From Mucilaginibacter ginsenosidivorans (GTDB lineage: Bacteria; Bacteroidota; Bacteroidia; Sphingobacteriales; Sphingobacteriaceae), in contig NZ_CP042436.1 of the NCBI RefSeq assembly GCF_007971025.1, positions 992,001 to 1,056,000 of the forward strand: 64,000 nucleotides of DNA. Direction: 5' to 3'. Below, in pieces: positions 18,073 through 25,664 of this stretch. The first letter of the stretch is position 1. The number at the start of each line of letters is the position of its first letter. The position numbers and the translations under genes were made by a program. The notes beneath the pieces were generated by a model that was given only the letters and a program-made list of their open reading frames with translations, did not search any database and was not told the DNA's origin.

Positions 18073-19224
18073 TTACTTAGCAAGACGTATGCCAGTAAAT
18101 TGCCATTGTAAATATGTTTGAAAAAAATTTCGATAAGTGACCCGGCTATGACCCGGCGAAGTTACCTCGGATGCGCCCCTTAAAACCTGCTGGTTCACCA
18201 TAAACTTGCCATTGTATTCGCCGATGGCCCCCGACGCCTTCACAAAGCCCGGGTAAGGCAAATAGGCGCTTTCGGTCCATTCCCAGCGTGTACCCCAGTT
18301 AAATTGCCCCGCAGCAGCCTCCCACTCAAATTCGGTCGGCAGGCGCATACCCTTCCATGCCGCATAGGCCGATGCTTCAAAGTAGCTTACATGGCAAAGC
18401 GTATCATCCCAATCAATCAATTCCAGGCCGGTGTAAGTATAGTTATACCATGTGTCGTTTATGTTATGCCAGTATAATGGCGCTATGACGTTGTTTTTAT
18501 TCACCCAGTCCCAGCCTTCGGCATGCCAATGGCGGAAATCCTGGTAACCCCCGGCGTTGATAAATTCAAGGTATTCCCCGTTTGTTACCAACAGAGGGCT
18601 GATCTCATAATTTTGCAGGTACACCTTGTGCCTTCCCAACTCGTTGTCAAAACAAAAGCCTTCGCCTGAAAAGCCGATCTCATAAACTCCTTCATTCATC
18701 TTCACGAACGGGCTACCAGTATTTTTTTCATTTTCAGGTGGCCTGTAATCTTCTGAATAGGTGGGGAACAAGGGGTTATGCCCTAAAATAAACTTGATAT
18801 CGGTATACAAAAGCTCCTGGTGCTGCTGTTCATGATTAAGGCCGAGGATAAGAAGTTCCTTAATATCCGCAGCAGGTTCCGAACTAAGGAATTTGTCCAT
18901 TGCCTCGTCCACGTATTCCCGGTATTTATAAATGTCGGCAACAGTAGGGCGACTTAAGTTACCCCTGTCCGTTCGGATAACACGGGTACCCACAGTTTCA
19001 TAATAGCTGTTAAAAACGAAATTATATTGCGGATCGAATTCCTGGTAGCCCATAAAATACGGCTTCAGAATGAATGTTTCAAAGAACCACGAGGTATGCC
19101 CCAAATGCCATTTAGGCGGACTTACATCCGCAACGGGCTGCACCACATAATCCTCGGTGTGCAGTGGAGCGCAGATTTGCTCCGTTAGCTTTCTTACTTC
19201 CTTATAACAGTCGGGCAGGTTCAT
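18073..19224 (-). CDS. egtB: Ergothioneine sulfoxide synthase (EgtB)
   Basis: EgtB is a non-haem iron enzyme that joins hercynine to a cysteine-type thiol with O2. The 383-residue protein has an N-terminal DinB-like domain with the metal ligands His43 (in WHLGHTSW) and the HxxxHxE triad His131, His135, Glu137 (LNHEQQHQEL). A C-terminal formylglycine-generating-enzyme-like domain shows MRLPTEFEWEAAAG and ends in WQFTGIRLAK. The gene starts 3 bp before the transporter stop and 17 bp from egtD. No egtA or egtC is nearby, so the enzyme may use cysteine directly, as some EgtB types do. That is an inference. Confidence 0.92.
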   Translation of the reverse strand: MNLPDCYKEVRKLTEQICAPLHTEDYVVQPVADVSPPKWHLGHTSWFFETFILKPYFMGYQEFDPQYNFVFNSYYETVGTRVIRTDRGNLSRPTVADIYKYREYVDEAMDKFLSSEPAADIKELLILGLNHEQQHQELLYTDIKFILGHNPLFPTYSEDYRPPENEKNTGSPFVKMNEGVYEIGFSGEGFCFDNELGRHKVYLQNYEISPLLVTNGEYLEFINAGGYQDFRHWHAEGWDWVNKNNVIAPLYWHNINDTWYNYTYTGLELIDWDDTLCHVSYFEASAYAAWKGMRLPTEFEWEAAAGQFNWGTRWEWTESAYLPYPGFVKASGAIGEYNGKFMVNQQVLRGASEVTSPGHSRVTYRNFFQTYLQWQFTGIRLAK

Positions 19225-19227
19225 TGG

Positions 19228-20799
19228 TTATTTGCTCTCTAAATAGCGTTTTAGGTCCGAAATTGTTTTGATATGCAATTGTTTGGCCTGTTTCTGTCGC
19301 ATCATCAGCGCATAAGCATTGTCAAAACCAATAGGCCTGAGCCAACTGATATTATATTTTTTTTCGAACTCGTTTTTAACATAATTGTAAGTTTTATCCT
19401 TGTCGACCGTTAGCGAATCAACCGTTTTTGCCGACGGCTGTAATATGGCCAACAGTCCTGTTCCGGTATACTCCGGGTAAAAATCTATCTGGTTATTATT
19501 CAAGGCGTCGAAACAAATTTTAGTGCCGCCCAAACCTGTTTTTGTCGACACATCATGATCTGTATAGCCTTTGATCAGCATACTGTACATATTTGCCAGG
19601 ATGTATTGTTCACCAAAAATTTTTGAGCCGATACGTACGGTACCGTCTGTGCCGTTACGGGCTGGTTTCAATAATGATTGCGCCCGTAAAAAGTCTTCTG
19701 CAACCCTCTCCGGACTTTGGTGAAGATAGTCGGTCCGGTAATTTAATTCGGTCATCACAGCGTCGTTTATTTTGCCTGACAACAGGTTTAATGTCTTTTC
19801 AAGGTCAGGAAATTGCTTTAAAGCGTCGTCACGTACTATCGGCGCAGCATAATAAGGAGGGAATATCTTTTTGTCATCATCCAGCACCACCAGATCGTAA
19901 GCTTTCAACCGTCCATCAGTGGAGTAGCCGCTAATTATATCCAGTTGCTTTTCGTAAGCCGCTTTATACATTACTGCATCGCTGATGACAATAGGATTTA
20001 CTTTCAAACCATACTTGCTTTGCAGACCCAGGTTGCCATCCTGCCGACCCATAAACTCAGGTGTAAAACCAGCGGTTAGCTTTCCGCCATAGGCGGATGG
20101 GATGAAATAAAACGATGCCATTATTATGAGTAGCACTGGCAGCGAGGCAGTGGCAGTTTTTATTCTTTTAAAATTGAAACGCTGCAAACGCGATAGTAAA
20201 AAATCAAAAATAATGGCGAGCAATGCGGCCGGGATAGCGCCTGCAAGTATCATATTGGTGTTATTAAGCGATATCCCGCCAAAAATAAATTCGCCCAAAC
20301 CGCCGGCGGCAATGTAAGATGCCAGGGTAGCCACGCCAACATTGATGACGGTAGCGGTGCGGATACCGGCTAAAATTACCGGCATGGCCAGGGGTAGTTC
20401 TACTTTAGATAACACCTGCCATTTGCTCATGCCCATAGCTACAGCGGCTTCTTTTACTGATGGATCGACACCCTCAATTCCTGTAAAGGTGTTTCTGATA
20501 ATTGGTAACAAAGCATAAAGCAATAATGCAACAATAGCCGGTTTTGCACCGATGCCAAGCAAAGGTATCATGAAACCGAGCAAAGCAATGCTGGGGATTG
20601 TTTGTAATATGCCTGCAATGCCTAATACGATACCAGAGAAGCGTTTTTGCCGGGTTATCCAGATGCCCAGGGGCAAGCCGATAATAACGGCGATGAGGAG
20701 CGAAATAAATGTGAGCCCGATATGCTGCAAGGTTTGCATCAGCAGTTTATCGCTTTGCTGGTGCATAAACTCCCATAAAGTTTGCCGGTGCTCATTCAT
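19228..20799 (-). CDS. ABC permease fused to a circularly permuted substrate-binding protein (EgtU/OpuC-like)
   Basis: The 523-residue protein combines an MetI-like permease (about 1-205, five to six helices, EAA loop EAAVAMGMSKWQVLSKV at 117-133) and, after another helix (about 219-236), a soluble OpuC/ProX-type binding domain. The order of that domain is unusual. Residues about 240-375 match the second half of the family (TPEFMGRQDG, GYSTDGRLKAYDL, FFPPYYAAP-like IFPPYYAAP). Residues about 386-523 match the first half (VRIGSKIFGEQYIL, DFYPEYTGTGLL, ending ISDLKRYL). Its place beside egtB/egtD points to ergothioneine or a similar betaine as substrate. It overlaps the ATPase gene by 8 bp. Confidence 0.85.
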   Translation of the reverse strand: MNEHRQTLWEFMHQQSDKLLMQTLQHIGLTFISLLIAVIIGLPLGIWITRQKRFSGIVLGIAGILQTIPSIALLGFMIPLLGIGAKPAIVALLLYALLPIIRNTFTGIEGVDPSVKEAAVAMGMSKWQVLSKVELPLAMPVILAGIRTATVINVGVATLASYIAAGGLGEFIFGGISLNNTNMILAGAIPAALLAIIFDFLLSRLQRFNFKRIKTATASLPVLLIIMASFYFIPSAYGGKLTAGFTPEFMGRQDGNLGLQSKYGLKVNPIVISDAVMYKAAYEKQLDIISGYSTDGRLKAYDLVVLDDDKKIFPPYYAAPIVRDDALKQFPDLEKTLNLLSGKINDAVMTELNYRTDYLHQSPERVAEDFLRAQSLLKPARNGTDGTVRIGSKIFGEQYILANMYSMLIKGYTDHDVSTKTGLGGTKICFDALNNNQIDFYPEYTGTGLLAILQPSAKTVDSLTVDKDKTYNYVKNEFEKKYNISWLRPIGFDNAYALMMRQKQAKQLHIKTISDLKRYLESK

Positions 20800-21751
20800 G
20801 GGGGCGTTTGCTTTGATATTTATAAAAGGTTGTTGTTAGCTGCTCAAAGCCAATCGACTTTGTTTCGTGCCGATAGGTGATATAAAGATTTGAAGACCTA
20901 TCCGCACTTAGCTTTTGGAGCGCTGCCCAAATATTTGAATCGATGGGCAAATCCTGACCGGCAGCTTCTTTTTTTGCCGAAGGCAGCAATTCCCAAATAT
21001 CCTTTACTGTGACCGATTTAAATTCCAGCTGTAATCTTTGGTCCCTCAAAAAATCAGCAACGAATTGATTCGCCGGGTTAAAAAGCAATTCGGCCGGTGT
21101 ACCTATTTGCACAATCTTCCCTTTATCCATCAGGCAAATGCGGTCGCCCAATTCAAAGGCCTCCTGCACGTCGTGCGTCACCATGATGATGGTTTTTCGC
21201 TTCAACTCGTCCAGTTCCTTGAATTCAATCTGGATTTTCGAGCGGGTGATATTATCCAGCGCGCCAAAGGGTTCGTCCATCAGCAGTACCGGCGGATCGG
21301 CAACCAGGGCGCGTGCAAGGCCAACCCGTTGCTGCTGCCCGCCACTCAGTTCGTTCGGATATAATTTTAGCTGGTCTTTGGACAGGTGGAGTTTTTCGAT
21401 CAGTTCGGCTATCCGTATTTCGATTCGCTTGCTATCCCACTTCAATAATTGCGGTACTATGGCGATATTCTCGGCAACCGTATAATGCGGGAATAAACCA
21501 TTGTTTTGCAGCACATAGCCTATTCCGCGTCGAAGTTCCTCCGGTTTTTGGTCGAGGATGTTTTGATTATTAATGGTGATACTACCGCTTGTTGGTTCAA
21601 TAAGACGGTTTAGCATCTTCAGCGTAGTCGTCTTTCCGCAGCCGCTGGTGCCGAGTAGTACGAGGTTCTCATGCTCCTTTACCTCGAAAGAAATGTCGTC
21701 AACCGCTTTTACGCCGTTAAAGTGCTTACTTAGCCGCTCTACTTTGATCAT
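20792..21751 (-). CDS. ABC transporter ATPase (EgtV/OpuCA-like)
   Basis: Starting at MIKVERLSKHF (ATG at 21751) gives 319 residues and puts the start 8 bp after the flavoprotein stop. The longer frame to 21826 is within that gene. The Walker A GTSGCGKTT (34-42), Q-loop, signature LSGGQQQRVGLARAL, Walker B VLLMDEPFGALD and the switch His in VTHDVQEAF are all present. A roughly 80-residue C-terminal extension follows the ATPase core where OpuCA proteins carry CBS domains, but here it is too short for a full pair. It powers the permease-binding protein encoded downstream. Confidence 0.9.
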   Translation of the reverse strand: MIKVERLSKHFNGVKAVDDISFEVKEHENLVLLGTSGCGKTTTLKMLNRLIEPTSGSITINNQNILDQKPEELRRGIGYVLQNNGLFPHYTVAENIAIVPQLLKWDSKRIEIRIAELIEKLHLSKDQLKLYPNELSGGQQQRVGLARALVADPPVLLMDEPFGALDNITRSKIQIEFKELDELKRKTIIMVTHDVQEAFELGDRICLMDKGKIVQIGTPAELLFNPANQFVADFLRDQRLQLEFKSVTVKDIWELLPSAKKEAAGQDLPIDSNIWAALQKLSADRSSNLYITYRHETKSIGFEQLTTTFYKYQSKRPHE

Positions 21752-21759
21752 AGGCGATT

Positions 21760-23145
21760 TTAATCTACGATGGACATGAAAAGATTGTTCAGCGATTCGG
21801 AATATAAAGGGTGCGCAAAAACACAATACCGGATACGGTCGTAAGTTATGCCACCTTCCATCGCCATCTGCAGTACAGTCATGATCTCGCCGCCTTCAGG
21901 TCCCAAAACCGTGGCCCCTAATATCTTTTTGGTTTTCGGATCGACAACCGCTTTCATAAAACCGCGTGTATCGCCGGTTTCAATCGCACGTGCTACGTAG
22001 GCCATCGGCAATTTAGCAACTTTCACTTTTAGGCCCAATTTCTGAGCCTCGCTTTCATCCAGCCCGATCCTGCCTAACTGGGGGTCCGTAAACATGCAGT
22101 AAGGTATCGGCCGATCCTTTATAGTATAATTGGTACCCTCTATCAAATTGCGGTAAACAATGGTGTAATCGTTATAAGATACATGTGTAAATGCGGGCCC
22201 GCCCTTTACATCGCCCAAAGCATAAATGCCCTTTATGTTGGTTTCCAGTTTATCGTCTACTTTAATAAAGCCCCTCTCATCTGTTTTAACGCCGGTTTTG
22301 TCAAGGTTTAAAGCCGTTGTTTGCGGGGCGCGACCCACCGCCACCAGTACGTGGGAACATTTAATATTTTGCTCCTTTCCGTTAACGGAAATTGTTGCCG
22401 AAATATTCCCTTTGCCTGTTTTCCTGAATTTCAATGTCTGTGCATTGGTAAGTATTTTGATCTTTTCAGCTTCCAGTATTTTGGTAAGCTCTTCCGATAC
22501 ATCCTCATCCTCGCGCGACACTATTCTTTCCGACTTCTCGATTACAGTAACCTTACTGCCAAAGCGCCGGAACATCTGGCCAAACTCCAGCCCTATGTAA
22601 TTACCGCCAATGACCAGCAAATGATCCGGCACTTTATCCAGTTCCAGTATTGAGGTTGAAGTCAGGTAATCAATATCATGAATGCCTTCAATTTCCGGGA
22701 TAACGGGCTTGCAGCCTGTGTTCATGAAGATCAGGTCGGCCTTTAATTGACTTGTTTTACCCTTATTCAATTTTACCGAAATAGTCTTTTCTGCTGTAAA
22801 TGTTGCTTCGCCGAAAAACAGGTCAAGCCCCCTGGTTTGCTCCAGGCCATGCTGACTCCCGCTGCGGAACTGCATTACAATTTCGTCCTTACGCTTTTTG
22901 ATCCGCCGCAAATTCACCTTGTAACCTTTGATGTCGACACCCAGGTCCCTGCTTTTGGAAGCCAGGTAAGCCATTTTTGCCGAACCGATCATGGTTTTTG
23001 TGGGTGTGCAGCCGTCGTTTACGCAGGTACCACCGATGTATCGCTTTTCGATGAGCGCTGTTTTTTTGCCAGCCAGGGCTAATTTCTTAGCAAGCGGGCC
23101 ACCGGCCTGGCCCGAGCCGATGACAATAGCGTCGTAAGTTTTCAT
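21760..23145 (-). CDS. FAD pyridine nucleotide-disulfide oxidoreductase (MerA-like), first gene of the ergothioneine operon
   Basis: This 461-residue class I flavoprotein disulfide reductase has an FAD-binding GSGQAG (11-16), a redox-active disulfide motif GGTCVNDGCTPTK with Cys41 and Cys46, a central NAD(P) domain (LVIGGNYIGLEFG) and YALGDVKGGPAFTH. The dimerisation domain ends with the His-Glu pair in HPLYSES (His445, Glu450). It lacks both the NmerA domain and the C-terminal Cys pair required for mercuric reductases, so mercury detoxification is unlikely. Reduction of an oxidised low-molecular-weight thiol, plausibly ergothioneine disulfide, fits the operon context but is inferred. Confidence 0.85.
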   Translation of the reverse strand: MKTYDAIVIGSGQAGGPLAKKLALAGKKTALIEKRYIGGTCVNDGCTPTKTMIGSAKMAYLASKSRDLGVDIKGYKVNLRRIKKRKDEIVMQFRSGSQHGLEQTRGLDLFFGEATFTAEKTISVKLNKGKTSQLKADLIFMNTGCKPVIPEIEGIHDIDYLTSTSILELDKVPDHLLVIGGNYIGLEFGQMFRRFGSKVTVIEKSERIVSREDEDVSEELTKILEAEKIKILTNAQTLKFRKTGKGNISATISVNGKEQNIKCSHVLVAVGRAPQTTALNLDKTGVKTDERGFIKVDDKLETNIKGIYALGDVKGGPAFTHVSYNDYTIVYRNLIEGTNYTIKDRPIPYCMFTDPQLGRIGLDESEAQKLGLKVKVAKLPMAYVARAIETGDTRGFMKAVVDPKTKKILGATVLGPEGGEIMTVLQMAMEGGITYDRIRYCVFAHPLYSESLNNLFMSIVD

Positions 23146-23291
23146 ATAGTCAGGTATATAGAATAGATGGTCACCGTATGATATAAATGTAAAAATTAAA
23201 CTACTTGTATTATAATAAATGAACCCGGGGTTTGTTTTTTTGACGCCGTACTCACACTTTCCTTACGCTTGAAAGAACTTTTTTGAATTAA

Positions 23292-23324
23292 GTTTTTAAA
23301 AATTCCGATAAAGCTATATCTTTG
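23292..23324 (+). promoter_or_regulatory. Promoter of tRNA-Glu
   Basis: TATCTTTG at 23317-23324 matches the TAnnTTTG -7 box. The T-rich segment starting at 23292 is a weak -33 element at about 19-bp spacing. The tRNA begins 47 bp downstream, a reasonable leader for a processed transcript. Confidence 0.5.
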
Positions 23325-23370
23325 CCGTCCCGAAAAGGGGAGTTGCTGCTTGTCGGCCTCCATATGATTC

Positions 23371-23442
23371 GGCCCGTTCGTCTAGGGGTTAGGACGCAAG
23401 ATTTTCATTCTTGAAACAGGGGTTCGATTCCCCTACGGGCTA
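23371..23442 (+). tRNA. tRNA-Glu (anticodon UUC)
   Basis: A full cloverleaf can be drawn. The acceptor GGCCCGT pairs with ACGGGCT (first pair G-U). The anticodon stem CAAGA/TCTTG encloses loop TTTTCAT with anticodon TTC at 23404-23406. The T arm is AGGGG TTCGATT CCCCT in register, and the discriminator is A (23442). CCA is not encoded: the bases that follow are CTA. It abuts the conjugative element, as such genes often serve as integration targets. Confidence 0.93.
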
Positions 23443-23507
23443 CTAAGATTAAAAAAGAGAAAGGTCGCGTCATTCGTGGCGTTCCCCCACTCTAAAGAAC
23501 TAAAAAC

Positions 23508-23556
23508 CGCTCTGAGAGCGAGGAATCAAATTAAGTTCGATTCCTGTTCCGGGCAC
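23508..23556 (+). other. tRNA 3'-end-like fragment, possible attachment site remnant
   Basis: GTTCGATTCC at 23535-23544 repeats the T arm of tRNA-Glu (23422-23431). It continues as TGTTCCGGGCA, which would form the 3' acceptor strand of a tRNA starting GCCCGGA, a start seen in some tRNA-Leu genes. The upstream bases do not complete a tRNA. They form small hairpins instead (CGCTC-TGA-GAGCG at 23508-23520, GGAATC/GATTCC at 23522-23544). Confidence 0.4.
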
Positions 23557-23578
23557 ACAAAGCATTATTAAAGCTTTC

Positions 23579-23613
23579 AAAAGCCTGCAAATCGTTGATT
23601 TGCGGGCTTTTTT
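23579..23613 (+). terminator. Strong rho-independent terminator
   Basis: AAAAGCC-T-GCAAATC pairs with GATTTGC-G-GGCTTTT across a GTT loop (a 15-bp stem with one T-G wobble) and runs into a T tract. It ends transcription from the tRNA side before the integrase gene. Confidence 0.85.
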
Positions 23614-23805
23614 GTTTAGTCCAACATTCAAAGATTTCAAAAATAATCAAAGTTAACTTGCGTCATTCGTGGCGTCTTAAAATTTTCAAAAAAGACGCAA
23701 CCAAGTCGATTTAACACATTGATTATCAACATGTAATTGAGGCTTACATCTTGTTTGAAGCATTTAGCATTTCCAACTTTAAAAAACAATTTAAAAAAGT
23801 TGGTT

Positions 23806-25020
23806 ATGATTGAAAAAAGCTTTGGCCTGTTCTTCTTTTTGAAGCAGCCTAAAAATCAGAAAGGTGATGAACGTTACATTTATTTACGCATCACCGTGGA
23901 TGGAATTTCAAAAGAAATTTCTACTAAGAGAATGTGGACCTTATCAAGATGGGATCAAAGAACCGGACGACCTAAAGGTAAAACTGAGGAGGTAGCAAAA
24001 TTGTGTGCATACCTAGATAATCTAAAACTAAATGTTTATAGCATCAAAAGCCAATTGATGCTAGCTGATAAAGAAATCACGGCTGAGATAATAAAGAAAT
24101 ACCTTACAGGCAATGGCGAAGAAAGAAGAATGCTTCTTTGTATTTTCAAAAAGCATAACCAAAACATTGAAGAATTAATTGGAAAGGATTATCAACCTAG
24201 GACTTTCAAGCGCTATCGTACAACCTTCGACCATACGAAGGCATTTATTAACTGGAAATACGGCAAAGAAGATATAGACCTTAAGGATTTAAATTATGAG
24301 TTTGCAAAGGATTTTTCGTTTTGGCTAAAAACGATAAAATGTTGTAATCATAATTCTGCAATGAAATATGTCAGCACTTTAAAGACTGTTATACTTGAGT
24401 GCATGAAGAAAAAGTGGTTAAGGGAAGATCCTTTTAGCGAATTCAGTACCGCTCAAAAAGAAGTCGAGATTATACCACTCGATGCAGTTGAATTATCTAT
24501 TATTCAAAATAAAAAATTTTCCTTTGAACGTTTGAATCTAGTAAAAGATATTTTTATTTTTTCCTGTTATACGGGGTTAGCTTATATCGACACAGGTAAT
24601 TTAAAACAAGGTCAAATACGCAATGGGATTGATGGCCAAAAGTGGATAATAACGAAAAGACAAAAGACAGATACACCTCAGAGAATACCTTTACTTGCCC
24701 CAGCTTTGGAAATAATAGAAAAATATAAGGATCATCCCCGGTGCATGCAAAAAGGTTATGCACTGCCAATTTTGACAAATCAAAAAATGAACGCATATCT
24801 GAAAGAGATTGCAGATGTTTGTGGCATTGAAAAGAAATTAACTTTTCACATCGCGAGACACACCTTTGCAACAACTGTGACATTATGCAACGGGGTACCT
24901 ATTGAAACCGTTTCGAGCATGTTAGGACACAAAAGGCTTACTCAGACCCAACATTATGCAAAAATCATAGATTTAAAAGTCAGCGAGGATATGGCGTTGC
25001 TCAGGAAGAGGCTTTCTTGA
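23806..25020 (+). CDS. int: Tyrosine recombinase/integrase of the conjugative element
   Basis: The start at 23806 (MIEKSFGLFFFLKQ) gives 404 residues and the usual N-terminus of Bacteroidota integrases. The longer frame to 23737 adds atypical residues. There is an N-terminal arm-binding domain, a core-binding SAM-like domain, and a catalytic domain with the conserved HxxR (HIARH, His348, Arg351), GH in LGHKRLTQ and nucleophile Tyr384 (QHYAKI). The usual first Arg in the TGLRYSD box is replaced (TGLAYIDTG), as in the CTnDOT integrase group. It catalyses integration and excision, and lies next to tRNA-Glu reading away from it. Confidence 0.92.
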   Translation: MIEKSFGLFFFLKQPKNQKGDERYIYLRITVDGISKEISTKRMWTLSRWDQRTGRPKGKTEEVAKLCAYLDNLKLNVYSIKSQLMLADKEITAEIIKKYLTGNGEERRMLLCIFKKHNQNIEELIGKDYQPRTFKRYRTTFDHTKAFINWKYGKEDIDLKDLNYEFAKDFSFWLKTIKCCNHNSAMKYVSTLKTVILECMKKKWLREDPFSEFSTAQKEVEIIPLDAVELSIIQNKKFSFERLNLVKDIFIFSCYTGLAYIDTGNLKQGQIRNGIDGQKWIITKRQKTDTPQRIPLLAPALEIIEKYKDHPRCMQKGYALPILTNQKMNAYLKEIADVCGIEKKLTFHIARHTFATTVTLCNGVPIETVSSMLGHKRLTQTQHYAKIIDLKVSEDMALLRKRLS

Positions 25021-25035
25021 TTTTCAATTTTTCTA

Positions 25036-25071
25036 AAACAAAGAACCCGGGAAAGCCCTGGTTCTTTGTTT
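25036..25071. terminator. Bidirectional terminator
   Basis: AAACAAAGAACC pairs perfectly with GGTTCTTTGTTT. An inner GGG/CCC stem and AAAG loop complete a long hairpin with T-rich flanks on both strands. It separates the integrase from the convergent small HTH genes and touches the stop codon of the first of them. Confidence 0.8.
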
Positions 25072-25354
25072 ATATATTCTTTATATAAATTTTGCTTCTG
25101 ATACCGGGATGATACGACGGAAAATAAGTAATATGCCCAAATACCTGCAATTCTTTTAGGCACTTGTGATAGGTCATAAAATTATTGATATGGGAGTACT
25201 CCATTACCTTTCTTCTGGAGATGTAAATGGGGCTGTTGAGGTCGTCGTTAGATGCAAGCTGCATAATCCCAAACATCATTGCCAGGTGCCAGACGTTTAC
25301 TCGTTCATCTTTCACCAATATTTTTAGAGGCTTTTCAAACACACTCAAATTCAT
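25070..25354 (-). CDS. Small helix-turn-helix-like protein of the element
   Basis: The start at MNLSVFEKP (25354) gives 94 residues and avoids overlap with the upstream HTH gene. The longer frame begins at 25387. The segment ISRRKVMEYSHINNFMTYHKCLKELQVFGHITY has the look of a winged-helix/replication-initiator type DNA-binding unit that ends in a beta wing. It is clearly related to the protein at 25665-25949 (shared pattern: initial helix, TYHKCL/TYHRSI, FGHI/FGYI, final hairpin). Such proteins are common beside integrases in Bacteroidota elements. Function unproven. Confidence 0.6.
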   Translation of the reverse strand: MNLSVFEKPLKILVKDERVNVWHLAMMFGIMQLASNDDLNSPIYISRRKVMEYSHINNFMTYHKCLKELQVFGHITYFPSYHPGIRSKIYIKNI

Positions 25355-25361
25355 CACATCA

Positions 25362-25628
25362 CTATTTCCTACTTTTAAACAAAGCATTTATCTCAGCAAG
25401 ACTATATCTCCAGGAACCACTGATTTTAACCGGATTTAACTTGCCACTTATCCGAAGATTTTGCATAGTTCCAGGCGACGCCTTTAAAATCTTTCTAGCC
25501 TCACTGCTTTTTAACCATTCCTGTGGTTCATTTTTCTGTGGACTTACCGGCAATAGTCTCTTTAGGTCATCTAACAATTGCATTCTAAATATTTGCAAAT
25601 CTTCTTTCGTTACTACTTCAACTCCCAT
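25362..25628 (-). CDS. Excisionase-like HTH (MerR/helix_17 type) protein
   Basis: The 88-residue protein has an N-terminal coiled helix (KEDLQIFRMQLLDDLKRLL). A winged HTH of the type found in conjugative transposon excisionases follows (EWLKSSEARKILKASPGTMQNL, KLNPVKISGSWRYSLAEI). It should bind DNA near the element end and help excision or regulation. Its place 8 bp before the small HTH gene and near the integrase supports that. Confidence 0.75.
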   Translation of the reverse strand: MGVEVVTKEDLQIFRMQLLDDLKRLLPVSPQKNEPQEWLKSSEARKILKASPGTMQNLRISGKLNPVKISGSWRYSLAEINALFKSRK

Positions 25629-25664
25629 AACACGCGAATTAATTCAATTTGTAAAATGCTGCAT

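Larger units (their letters stand above)
23467..23675. repeat. Pair of 16-bp direct repeats near the element end
   Basis: GCGTCATTCGTGGCGT occurs identically at 23467-23482 and 23660-23675, 193 bp apart. The copies bracket the tRNA-like fragment and the terminator, between tRNA-Glu and the integrase gene. They are candidates for integrase arm-type sites or for attachment-site remnants. The sequence does not show which. Confidence 0.6.

Noticed and set aside
18073..19224. Ovothiol synthase (OvoA)
   Set aside because: The protein ends after the FGE-like domain and lacks the C-terminal methyltransferase. EgtD is encoded separately.
21760..23145. Mercuric reductase
   Set aside because: No NmerA domain, no C-terminal Cys pair, and no mer genes nearby. 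The ergothioneine context is a better fit.
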